Source: Thiomicrorhabdus sp965602805
GTDB lineage: Bacteria; Pseudomonadota; Gammaproteobacteria; Thiomicrospirales; Thiomicrospiraceae
Length of the DNA stretch: 64,000 nt
Reading direction: 5' to 3'
Assembly: GCA_965602805.1 (NCBI GenBank)
Contig: CBFCZK010000011.1
Location: forward strand, 1 to 64,000
Position 1 is the stretch's first letter. Every line of letters begins with the position of its first letter. Below are positions 1 to 8,234 of this stretch, one piece after another. The notes beneath the pieces were generated by a model. That model did not search any database. It saw only the letters and a program-made list of their open reading frames with translations, and was not told the origin of the DNA. Position numbers and translations under genes: made by a program.

Positions 1-39
1 AAAACCCGTTATGCCTTTTGGCACAGCGGGTTTTTTTTT
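1..39 (+). terminator. Rho-independent terminator of a gene left of the window
   Basis: An imperfect inverted repeat (AAAACCCGTTATGCC against GGCACAGCGGGTTTT) closes over a short TTTT loop and runs directly into a T tract. It would terminate a plus-strand gene whose coding region lies outside the window. Confidence 0.75.
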
Positions 40-206
40 GCCTGGGGTTTAATAAATGACTCTTAGTGGTTTAAACCTTTTCTAGGCTTTAGTTATAGTA
101 GATTTGCTTTAATCTATGCTGATCTCATTGAATGTTATTTCATGTCAGTTGAATTGCTTCGTTATAATGCATCTATCATTAAATAATCAACCTTAAGGAA
201 ATCGTA

Positions 207-608
207 ATGAGTTCAAATGTCAGTGTGTCATCTGGTGGAGTTTTAAATAGCTTGAGCAAAGTTCCATGGATGTTATTTATCATTCTTTTTTTAATCGCCT
301 CAGAGTACATGCAGTTATCACTCGATGGTCCTGTAGGTTATAGCTTTATCACTCTGGCTGTCATAGTTCTTTTTATTGAAATGTTTAAATCTGGTGATGT
401 CAGTTCCATTGCATTCTTAATGGATCAGTTCTGGGCGATATTAACGGTCATCCTTGCCACCGCTTTACTTACTTATCTTTGGTTTGTAGAGGGCAAGGAG
501 CCGACTTTTTACCATTGGATCGGTTTTGCGATTATTGTTGCCGATGGGCTATTAAACCCATTTAATGCATTCAGAACAGCTTTGCGTAATTTTGATGTGC
601 CAGGTTAG
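207..608 (+). CDS. Small membrane protein of unknown function
   Basis: This 133-residue protein has a short polar N-terminus and then about four hydrophobic segments (roughly residues 20-35, 45-60, 73-92 and 104-117), so it is an inner-membrane protein. I do not recognise a family motif. The start is supported by AAGGAA nine bases upstream of the ATG. It ends 9 bases before queF, so the two are probably co-transcribed; this does not by itself give it a role in queuosine metabolism. It could be a conserved hypothetical that travels with queF. Confidence 0.75.
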   Translation: MSSNVSVSSGGVLNSLSKVPWMLFIILFLIASEYMQLSLDGPVGYSFITLAVIVLFIEMFKSGDVSSIAFLMDQFWAILTVILATALLTYLWFVEGKEPTFYHWIGFAIIVADGLLNPFNAFRTALRNFDVPG

Positions 609-617
609 GAATAGATT

Positions 618-1463
618 ATGTCTCAATCACTTGTAAATACCGGCACGGCTGCAAACAGCCTGTTGGGTCAGGACACGCCTTACTGTACTCAGTATAACCC
701 TGATCTTCTGTTTCCAATTCCACGCCAGGAAAAACGTGAGGAACTGGGTTTTGATTTAGAATCTATGCCTTTTCTAGGATTGGATATCTGGACTTCTTTT
801 GAAGTGTCATGGTTAAACTTAAAGGGCAAGCCTAACGCCGTCATTACAGAGTTTGCTTTTCCTGCGGACTCACCTAATTTAATTGAATCAAAGTCATTTA
901 AACTCTATTTGAACTCATTTAATGGTTCTCGTTTTGCGAGTCAGGAGGAGGTCGAGGCTTTATTCATTAAAGACCTAAGTCAGGCTTGTGGCGAACCAGT
1001 CGATGTACAAATTCGTTCACTGGACTTTGAAGAAACATTAGTGGGTGCGCTTCCCGGTGAAAATCTTGATGATTTAGATATTGAAGTGACAGACTATCAA
1101 GTTAATTCAAGTCTATTAATAACGGATGATGCTTCTGAACAGATAACAGAAACCTTGAACAGTCATTTACTCAAGTCTAACTGTTTGGTCACTGGACAGC
1201 CTGACTGGGGTTCGGTTGTTATTAGATATGAAGGTACACCGATTAATCATGAAAGCCTATTGAAGTATTTAATCTCTTTTCGTGAGCATAATGAATTTCA
1301 TGAGCAGTGTGTCGAACGTATTTTCACAGATATCATGCAGAACTGTAAGCCTAAAAAACTGACGGTATATGCACGCTACGTTCGCCGTGGCGGATTGGAT
1401 ATTAATCCATACCGTTCAAACTTTGAAGATGAGTTTGATATTGCCCGTACAATCAGGCAGTAA
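618..1463 (+). CDS. queF: NADPH-dependent 7-cyano-7-deazaguanine reductase (QueF, long type)
   Basis: QueF reduces the nitrile preQ0 to the amine preQ1 in the cytoplasm, the last step before tRNA-guanine transglycosylase inserts the base for queuosine. The 281-residue length matches the long two-domain (YqcD-like) QueF. The C-terminal half carries the family landmarks: CLVTGQPDWGSVVIRYEG around residues 189-206, where the cysteine is the expected covalent nucleophile, and ESLLKYLISFREHNEFHEQC around residues 212-231 with the substrate-binding glutamate and histidine. AGGAATAG precedes the ATG. It lies 9 bases after a membrane-protein gene in a probable operon. Confidence 0.95.
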   Translation: MSQSLVNTGTAANSLLGQDTPYCTQYNPDLLFPIPRQEKREELGFDLESMPFLGLDIWTSFEVSWLNLKGKPNAVITEFAFPADSPNLIESKSFKLYLNSFNGSRFASQEEVEALFIKDLSQACGEPVDVQIRSLDFEETLVGALPGENLDDLDIEVTDYQVNSSLLITDDASEQITETLNSHLLKSNCLVTGQPDWGSVVIRYEGTPINHESLLKYLISFREHNEFHEQCVERIFTDIMQNCKPKKLTVYARYVRRGGLDINPYRSNFEDEFDIARTIRQ

Positions 1464-1514
1464 ATTAGACGTCCTATATATTGACTGTCCCATCCATAAT
1501 AACTAAGGGGAAAT

Positions 1515-1943
1515 ATGCAACTATTCACAAAGGATCAATCATATGGTCATGCTGATACGACCTATAAGGCAGTAGGTGAATATGCAGGCCTGGTTAAATT
1601 AGTAGATCGTTTCTATGATGCGATGGACTCTTTGCCAGAGGCCGAAAAAATCCGTGCAATGCATCGTTCTGATTTAACGGAATCACGCCTTAAACTTGTC
1701 TATTTTCTTTCAGGTTGGATGGGTGGTCCGCAGATTTATGCCGAGAAGTTTGGTGGTATTAATATTCCGCAGGCTCATGCGCATATATTAATAGATGAAT
1801 CTGACAGAGATGCTTGGTTAGGCTGTATGAAAGTTGCCTTGGCTGAATTGGATTATCCTCAATCTTTGCAGGATTACCTTATAGCTCAGCTTTTTCATCC
1901 TGCTGAACGCATTCGCCAAGTCAGTCAGATGCAGCATTCCTAG
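1515..1943 (+). CDS. Group II truncated haemoglobin
   Basis: The 142-residue protein has the 2-on-2 globin pattern of group II (GlbO-like) truncated haemoglobins: YGHADTTYKAVG near the N-terminus, LVDRFYDAMD (helix B), a conserved SGWMGGPQIYAEKFG segment around residues 66-80 and the histidines in PQAHAHILID that would include the proximal haem ligand. Members bind O2 or NO and are linked to oxidative or nitrosative stress. AAGGGGAAAT precedes the start. It is 51 bases after queF and may be a separate unit. A near copy of the dispersed palindrome (1583-1594) lies inside it. Confidence 0.9.
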   Translation: MQLFTKDQSYGHADTTYKAVGEYAGLVKLVDRFYDAMDSLPEAEKIRAMHRSDLTESRLKLVYFLSGWMGGPQIYAEKFGGINIPQAHAHILIDESDRDAWLGCMKVALAELDYPQSLQDYLIAQLFHPAERIRQVSQMQHS

Positions 1944-2094
1944 TTTCCTATGAGATGTTGTTATTAGTAAAGGTTTTCTCTAGTAATACTTTCAGGCGTT
2001 CTAGGAAGGGGTTGCTACAAGTTATTACAAAACCATCAGACGCTGATTTAGCTCACGTTAATATCATTGAATCACGACTGTAGCGCTTCATCAA

Positions 2095-2114
2095 AGTGAC
2101 CAGGCCTGGTCACT
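2095..2114. repeat. Dispersed palindrome ACCAGGCCTGGT (copy 1, 20-bp palindrome)
   Basis: The 12-bp core at 2099-2110 is embedded in the perfect 20-bp palindrome AGTGACCAGGCCTGGTCACT. It lies in the convergent gap between the haemoglobin gene and the TonB-receptor pseudogene and could fold as a hairpin with a GGCC turn. Confidence 0.92.
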
Positions 2115-2163
2115 ATAAAACGAAACGTTTAAAAGGTGCCACGTACACTAAAAAAAGGGGGGA

Positions 2164-4255
2164 TTACAGTAGCTCATAAACTTCATCGAGTCCGCTGTAA
2201 TCTGAATTGTAAGTGTAACCAATGACATTTGGACGGAATAGCGCATTGATATTAAGCATTTCAAATCGAGTTGTGAGTTTTAAGTCACGATAATGCCAAT
2301 CTCGCTCCATGGCCAAATCCATTTTGAAATAAAGTAGCAGTCTGTCACTATTAACATACCCATAGATAGGCTTCCAACAACAGGCAGTAAGACCACCATT
2401 ACTGCTACAGCCCAACTCTGTTGGCCTGATCTCAAGCACGACTAAACCTTCGCGATCAACCATGGGTGTATAAGGCTGTCCTGTATGCGCATTAAATTTT
2501 TCACCCCTGCTCCAGTGTGGCCAACTCCCTGTCATGGGCTGGTTCCAGTCAAGACTTAGGGTGTGTGGTTGATCGCCATCAAATGGACGGCTAGGGCTGC
2601 CATCACCATCGGTACGTCCTGAGGTTTCATAGCTATAGCTGATCCAACCAAAGCGACCATCTTGCCACTTACGTTTCAGAAATAGATCCAAGCCACTCAC
2701 TTCTCCGCTAATCTAATTAGAATAATAGTCAGGTGCATCTTTGGGTGCAATAATCGAAACCATAGGCTTGTGATAGGCCTCTATTTGAGCCGACGAGGTC
2801 GGTGATAACTCTATTTTAGCGCCAATAATTCGGTGTTCTGCTTCAGTGAGTGCCAACTATGGATTGCCCAGGGTTGGCGTCAACTCAGAAATTTGTGGGC
2901 ATTGTAAATACTTACCCCAGTTGGCAGTCAGTACGACCGTGTCTGATAGTTGGTATTCCAGGCCTAGACGAGGAGAGGGGTTACTGCGCTGCAGATTCCC
3001 TAATGTAATATTGGTATGACGGATTCCAAGGTTAACGTTGATGTTGATATTCGATATAGGGCGCCAGTTCCCAGCCTTTTACCTGTTCATCTAATAACGC
3101 TTTAGGGAGATGAGTCAGGTTACAATCGGGATGGCCCTCTTGGCATGCCTGGTAAAAGTAGCCGTTAATGTCGTACTGATAGTTGTAACTATCCATGCCA
3201 AAAAGCCAGGCGTTATTATCGGTTTGATAGTTCCATTGTGGCAAGAAGAACCAGTTGGCACTGCTGATACTTTGATTGAAGGTTGGCCAGGCTGAGGATC
3301 GCCGTCAAGTTGAGTCCCTATAAAGCGATCAGATTGTGTTTGTAATAAACCGAATCGAAGCTTTTGCTCTAGATTAGGCGTCAGTTTTTTATGCCAGCGA
3401 GTTCCCATTGTTTGAAAGGATTATTCGCCACCCACCAGTCCTTCTAGTGCAGGATACTTGTAGTATGTCGCCTTCATTCTCAATGTTGAGCGTGAGGTTA
3501 TCTTGTTCTGCAAATAACGTGAAATCCAAAAAGCCATCTTTAAGTTTAGTATGCAACTTGACTTGCAGATCCCAGAATTTTGGAAATTTCTTATAGTTGA
3601 TACGGCTGTCGCCAAGTTCACCTGTCGCTGGCATCAATAGGGCTAAGTAACTGCTTCTTATGGCAAAGTAACCACTGCTATTTTTAGTTAAAGAGCCTTC
3701 CACTCGATAGGAGCTTTCATAAAATACAACCTGTAGATTCTGTTGAGTTTCATCCTGTTTCGGTATCTTGGTTTTGACATTAATTACGCCGCCCAGGCGA
3801 TCTCCTAAAGTAACGCTGAAGCCGCATAGGTAGGTATCAAAATTTGTAATTAAATCAGTGTGACGGATCGAGTAGAGCCCGCCTAAATTAAAGACATAAC
3901 CCACTGGTAGGTCATCAATCCATAATTAATTATCATTGGTATTGCTACCATGAATATAAAATCCGTTGCTTAATCCAGCGCCTGAAGTTGCGTTCACAAT
4001 ACCGGGCAAAGAGGTAATTGCCTTGAGAGGGGCGCCTTGGCTTTCGGCAGTACCTTGAAGCTCTTCGATGGTTAAATTGATTTCAGAGGTGTAAGTATCT
4101 AGAGTAGAGTGCTTTTGTTTTGTAGAGTGAGCTTAAGGGTAGATTCTATGTCAACCGATTCTAATGCTGTAGCTGCCAAAGTGGTAGAGGAGACTTAGTG
4201 CGCAGACCCCACACGCTCTAACGAAATGTAAAGACGCAGTATAAAAAAATTGCAT
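2164..4255 (-). pseudogene. Decayed TonB-dependent outer-membrane receptor
   Basis: Minus-strand fragments in changing frames together resemble one TonB-dependent receptor. A start at 4255 opens a signal-peptide-like stretch that runs into a stop. A plug-like segment follows (EELQGTAESQGAPLKAITSL, then GIVNATSGAGLSNGFYIHGS), broken by TAA near 3927. Barrel fragments span 3904-3389, 3408-3240 and 3244-3032. A C-terminal barrel (LKRKWQDGRFGWISYSY, GQPYTP) spans 2700-2164. In-frame stops are visible near 2706 and 2855 and at least two frameshifts occur near 3400 and 3240, so no functional receptor can be made. Substrate cannot be assigned. Decay by point lesions rather than by deletion suggests a fairly recent loss. 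Confidence 0.88.
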
Positions 4256-4390
4256 GGCTTTTCCTTTCTATGCAGCAACAATTTTTCAAATCTAACTTGT
4301 AGCATGTCAAATGACATTGCGAAAATTGAATTATGGACATTTGTAAATAGAGTGCTTTTTAGCAAAATTACCGTATTTTTACCAAGATTG

Positions 4391-4996
4391 TCATGATTGG
4401 CTTTCTATGTGGCCAATTTTTCCAAGAATTTTTTGAATCTGTTGGCGTTGTGGTCGATGGCTTCTCGGTGCATCGGCTAGAGCGCCATCACTTAAAGAAC
4501 CGGAGCAGGTGAGTCGATAGACATTAGGTTGTCGTTTTGAGTGTAGATAGAGATGAACCATGTCCATCGTTTCAGGACGTTCATAACCTCCTCCAAGTAC
4601 TAATATGTTTGTCGGAATATCGGTCATTGTGGATGGGTTGGTTGAATCATTCATGACCAGTTGTATGGGTTGGTTTCGGAGAGCAATCATCTCTTCGTCG
4701 ATATTCACATGCGTGATGATAAAACGTTCTGGTTGAATGGTTTGCGGCAGTTCGCTTAAATTGCGGACTTCAATACGACAGTGGGGTTCGCTGTGATCAA
4801 ATGAGCCGCCGGTTAACTCACCAAATTGAATGAAACTTCTGCTTTGATTGGGTCTGATTGTAATCGGGGTTTGCAACACAAAAACCTCCCCTGCTTGAAT
4901 ATCCATTAAAGACTTTGGAGGTTGAATAGAACAGGCTGAGAGGGTGAAAGCGCTTATCAGAGTGATAAAAGCTAAACCTTTGTTTCTAGACTTCAT
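4391..4996 (-). CDS. Predicted lipoprotein of unknown function
   Basis: The 201-residue product begins with a lipoprotein signal peptide, hydrophobic from residue 8 to 19, with an LSAC lipobox and the modifiable cysteine at residue 22, so it should be membrane anchored and face the periplasm. The rest is soluble with no motif I recognise. AGGAG lies about 8 bases upstream of the ATG. The gene stands alone between the receptor pseudogene and the chemoreceptor. It may once have worked with the receptor, but nothing in the sequence shows this. Confidence 0.75.
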   Translation of the reverse strand: MKSRNKGLAFITLISAFTLSACSIQPPKSLMDIQAGEVFVLQTPITIRPNQSRSFIQFGELTGGSFDHSEPHCRIEVRNLSELPQTIQPERFIITHVNIDEEMIALRNQPIQLVMNDSTNPSTMTDIPTNILVLGGGYERPETMDMVHLYLHSKRQPNVYRLTCSGSLSDGALADAPRSHRPQRQQIQKILGKIGHIESQS

Positions 4997-5301
4997 TTAC
5001 TTGCTCCTAAAATGACCAAAAAGGGTGGTCAGAAATGTGACCAGGCCTGGTTATTCTTAAACGATAAAACACTATCATCTGCCTAAGAATGAACTTAGGC
5101 AATAAGAAATTACTGATGGGGAAAAATTCAATAAGATTAGAAGTATAAGGAACTCTATTAAAGAGTCCGTGTAATAGGTTAATCGCATTAAACTTAAAGC
5201 TCTGACAGAGTCTCAACTTGCGTTTTTTTATAGTAGCAAATATAAGATTTCAGGCTTAGCTAAAAGCCCGGTTTTATATGGCTTGCTAGTTTTATAAAAC
5301 T
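4997..5301. other. Intergenic region with dispersed palindrome and a second inverted repeat
   Basis: This gap holds the palindrome copy at 5040-5051 and, about 30 bases on, an inverted repeat TGCCTAAG/CTTAGGCA (5080-5087 and 5094-5101) with a 6-base loop. No convincing gene is seen. A weak GGCTT/AAGCC hairpin on the minus strand near 5245-5262 might end the chemoreceptor transcript. Confidence 0.6.
5040..5051. repeat. Dispersed palindrome ACCAGGCCTGGT (copy 2)
   Basis: Exact 12-bp core, upstream of the lipoprotein gene. The flanks do not extend the palindrome. The following 60 bases resemble those after the variant copy at 8011. Confidence 0.92.
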
Positions 5302-7656
5302 TTACGCTGAAATTAAAACTTTAGATTTTGAGGTTGTGAATTTATCCACCAAGCGCTTTAAAAGTTCGGCATCATTTTTTAGTTCAGCTGAGTTTTCTGC
5401 TGATGATTCGACCATGTGGGAATTTTTTTGTGCGAGGGCATCCAGGCTAGACATTGCTTGATTGACTTCACTGATACCTTTGGCTTGCTCTTCACTCGAG
5501 GATGAAATTTCGTCAACGATTTCGACCACCTTGTTAATGGAACCGGTAATGACTGAAAAGGCTTGTCCTGACTGCTCTGCTAGTTGGGAGCCTCTACCGA
5601 CCTTATGAGATATTTCGTCGATTAATAACTTAATGTCTTTAGCGGCATCAGAGGATTTTCCAGCAAGTGAGCGAACCTCGCCTGCGACCACGGCAAAACC
5701 TCTGCCTTGTTCACCTGCGCGCGCGGCTTCAACGGCTGCATTTAAAGCAAGTAAGTTTGTCTGAAAAGCAATGCTGTCAATTAGGGTGACAATTTCTTCA
5801 ATTTTATTGCTGGAATCTTGTATTTCATGCATGGAAAGGATAGTTGATTGCATGACCTCTTCACCTTTTATAGCCTCTTCTTTGGTTGAATGGCTTAGCT
5901 GGCTGGCCTGATGCGAACTGTCTGTCGACTGTCTGACGCTGGCTGTCATTTGTTCTATGGCTGCGGCAGTTTGTTCTAATGAAGCCGCTTCCTCCTGAAT
6001 GCGCTGGCTTAGGCTGTTGTTAGTCTCTGAGATTTTGTTAGCACTGCTTTCTACTTCAGTCGCAGTGTTCTCTACTTCTAAAACGGTGTCTGAGAGGTTT
6101 TGTAGTGCGCTATTTAAATCATTCTGAACTTTTTGTACGGTACCCTTGAATTCACCTTCCATTGAATGAGTCAGATTGTTGGATGCAATTGCATTGGCAT
6201 ATTCACCAATTTCAACAAAAGCCCGATCAACCTCGCTGATGGAGCTATTAACGCTCTCTTTGAGTTCATCGAGTTGACCTGGCAGTTGGGTTTCAACACG
6301 TTTATCAAATTGGCCTTGTGAGATGGCGCCCATTACATCTTGGATTTCACTCAGAGCAGATTCTAAGAAACTCATTGAGTGATCTACTTTAGCTTTTAAT
6401 GAGCCTTTAACCTTTTCGTCCATTCGGATATTAAATTGGCCGCTTTCCAACGCAGTCATAATTGTCTCCAGCGCAGTCATCGTATTATCAACACTGGAAA
6501 CGGATTCATTGAGATTAATCCTGAGTTGTTCAAAGTCACCCTTGTATTGTTGGTTGAGGCGTTGTTTAAAATCGCCTTGTGCAATGGCATTTATGACGTG
6601 ATTAATATGATTCATATTATCAGAAATGCTTGTCAGTAAGCTATTGTAGGTATTGGCGACATCCCCAAATTCATCGTGCATTTTATGTTGGATGGGCTGA
6701 CTGAAGTCACCGGTGTTTTGGGTGTTTTTCATGCCGATGGTTAAGGTGGAAACACCGGTTAGCACTTTACGAATGGTTTGTATCAGTATAAAGAGAATGA
6801 CTGCGAGTGAAATCCCTGCGATAGACCATAATAGAGATAGGATATGATTATTTTTCTGCAGCACAATCTCACTAACGTCTAGTTGCAGTTGCTCTAGCGG
6901 TTCTTTTATTGAATGAACCGTCGTGCGCATTTGCCCTTGTAATCCGGACTTTTCATTTAGACCTTTCTCCTGTTCGGCATCATACAAGGCAAGGAATCCT
7001 TTTTTGTACTGCTTCATAGCGGTACTGATGGAATTTTGTTGGTTTTCATCCAAGGTGCTTTGGCTTAAGCTCTGCTCGAATTTAGTAAAGTTTTTGAGGA
7101 ATTTGCCACGATATTTTTCGGCAGAGCGCAGCATAAAGTCTTTTTCATTACGACGCAGCATGAGCATATCAGCCGTTAGTTGAATTTGATTAGACTCTTT
7201 GAGTAGTGATTCGGCTTTGTGTACAGCACCTCTAAGCTCGCCATAAAGACCGTCTTTCGGATTAAGGCCAGTGGATTTTTGTACTTCAGTCAATTTGAGA
7301 AAGCTTCCCTGGTATTGATTCAATAATACCGCCATAGACTTAAGGTTTTCGTTATTTTGACCCAGGTCAATAAAGTCGCTGGAAAGTTGGTTGAGGAGCT
7401 GTTCGGTTTGCGTGTAAGTTTTCTGAAATTGGTCGATGTATTTGATGTTGTTGCGCATGAGAAAATCTTTTTCATGCTTGCGTAATGTCAATATATGTAT
7501 TTTTATCTTCGTAGTGTCTGCAACAGTTTCTTCCAGTGTTTTAAGTTGCTGGAGTGACGAATTCATCGCAAACATCAGGCTGCCTAAACTCAGTACCACA
7601 ATGGCAAGCATTAATGTGAATCGAGCTTTAAGAGTGTTCAGTTTAAGTAAGTGCAT
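5302..7656 (-). CDS. Methyl-accepting chemotaxis protein with helical bimodular (HBM) sensor
   Basis: Transmembrane chemoreceptor. After TM1 comes a long periplasmic region with the duplicated motif LRKHEKDFLMR and LRRNEKDFMLR, diagnostic of the HBM domain known from McpS-type sensors of organic acids. TM2 (ILSLLWSIAGISLAVILFIL) leads into HAMP repeats and the signalling hairpin with FQTNLLALNAAVEAARAGEQ, the CheA/CheW contact tip. I chose the ATG at 7656 because AGGGA lies 7 bases upstream; an ATG at 7704 gives 16 more residues (800 in all) but has no ribosome site. The tandem HAMP-like repeats between residues about 315 and 560 are longer than in standard receptors. Ligand unknown. Confidence 0.93.
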   Translation of the reverse strand: MHLLKLNTLKARFTLMLAIVVLSLGSLMFAMNSSLQQLKTLEETVADTTKIKIHILTLRKHEKDFLMRNNIKYIDQFQKTYTQTEQLLNQLSSDFIDLGQNNENLKSMAVLLNQYQGSFLKLTEVQKSTGLNPKDGLYGELRGAVHKAESLLKESNQIQLTADMLMLRRNEKDFMLRSAEKYRGKFLKNFTKFEQSLSQSTLDENQQNSISTAMKQYKKGFLALYDAEQEKGLNEKSGLQGQMRTTVHSIKEPLEQLQLDVSEIVLQKNNHILSLLWSIAGISLAVILFILIQTIRKVLTGVSTLTIGMKNTQNTGDFSQPIQHKMHDEFGDVANTYNSLLTSISDNMNHINHVINAIAQGDFKQRLNQQYKGDFEQLRINLNESVSSVDNTMTALETIMTALESGQFNIRMDEKVKGSLKAKVDHSMSFLESALSEIQDVMGAISQGQFDKRVETQLPGQLDELKESVNSSISEVDRAFVEIGEYANAIASNNLTHSMEGEFKGTVQKVQNDLNSALQNLSDTVLEVENTATEVESSANKISETNNSLSQRIQEEAASLEQTAAAIEQMTASVRQSTDSSHQASQLSHSTKEEAIKGEEVMQSTILSMHEIQDSSNKIEEIVTLIDSIAFQTNLLALNAAVEAARAGEQGRGFAVVAGEVRSLAGKSSDAAKDIKLLIDEISHKVGRGSQLAEQSGQAFSVITGSINKVVEIVDEISSSSEEQAKGISEVNQAMSSLDALAQKNSHMVESSAENSAELKNDAELLKRLVDKFTTSKSKVLISA

Positions 7657-8234
7657 TTTTTCGTCCCTAGAGTGCTTGATAACTTTAGTGTCTATATGTT
7701 TCATTTGTACTTATTTATTATGCAGGATAAATTGGATTTCTGGTTGGGTCAAGAGGAAGTTACCTGTTTTTATTAGGGTTTTTAGTACGAAGTGTGGTCA
7801 AAAGAATTTCTACTCATCAAGAAGTAGCTGGTGAAAATGTCAGAGAATACGTCTGGCAAGTGATGGTTAGTAAAAGTATAGGTGAGAAGATTGCTACGCA
7901 TCTATCATTGTTTTTGAGGGGTAAATGAAGTGTGAACTAAAGAAGATTCTGTCATCAGGTTTAGTTAGATTAAGTGTTTTTTAATTAGGTATTTTAGCCT
8001 TACAGCAGTAAGCAGGCCTGGTCACTTTAAATTCTTGATTGCCTTGTCGTCTGGTAAAAAGTGAACTTAGGCAACAATAGATTGCTTATGGTAAAATACT
8101 GGGCTATTTTATTATAATTACATGCTGTGCGGATAAAGCGAAAGCGCCATAGAAAAACCCTAATGGCGAAGCTGATTGGCCCTACGAAATTAGTCGTGTA
8201 GGTCAGTATTCGATCAAATGCTAAAGGGCTTTCA
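7657..8234. other. Intergenic region upstream of mnmG
   Basis: About 580 bases between the divergent chemoreceptor and mnmG. It contains a one-mismatch palindrome (8011-8022), a TATAAT at 8113-8118 that may be part of the mnmG promoter (no well-spaced -35 seen), and no reading frame I trust. mnmG often neighbours oriC, but I found no cluster of TTATNCACA DnaA boxes here. Confidence 0.5.
8011..8022. repeat. Variant of the dispersed palindrome (AGCAGGCCTGGT)
   Basis: One mismatch to the 12-bp core, followed by CAC as in copy 1. Downstream sequence at 8061-8097 resembles 5091-5117, including TGAACTTAGGCAA in both. Confidence 0.7.

Noticed and set aside
3110..3295. Plus-strand frame inside the TonB receptor pseudogene
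   Set aside because: It is antisense to recognisable receptor sequence and has no ribosome site.
5007..5216. Short minus-strand open frame of 69 codons between the lipoprotein and chemoreceptor genes
   Set aside because: It spans the palindrome and inverted repeat, has no ribosome site and no protein-like pattern; its TRPG stretch is a reading of the palindrome.
7657..8234. Replication origin upstream of mnmG
   Set aside because: mnmG-parAB context suggests oriC is near, but no DnaA-box cluster (TTATNCACA) or AT-rich 13-mers could be recognised in this gap.
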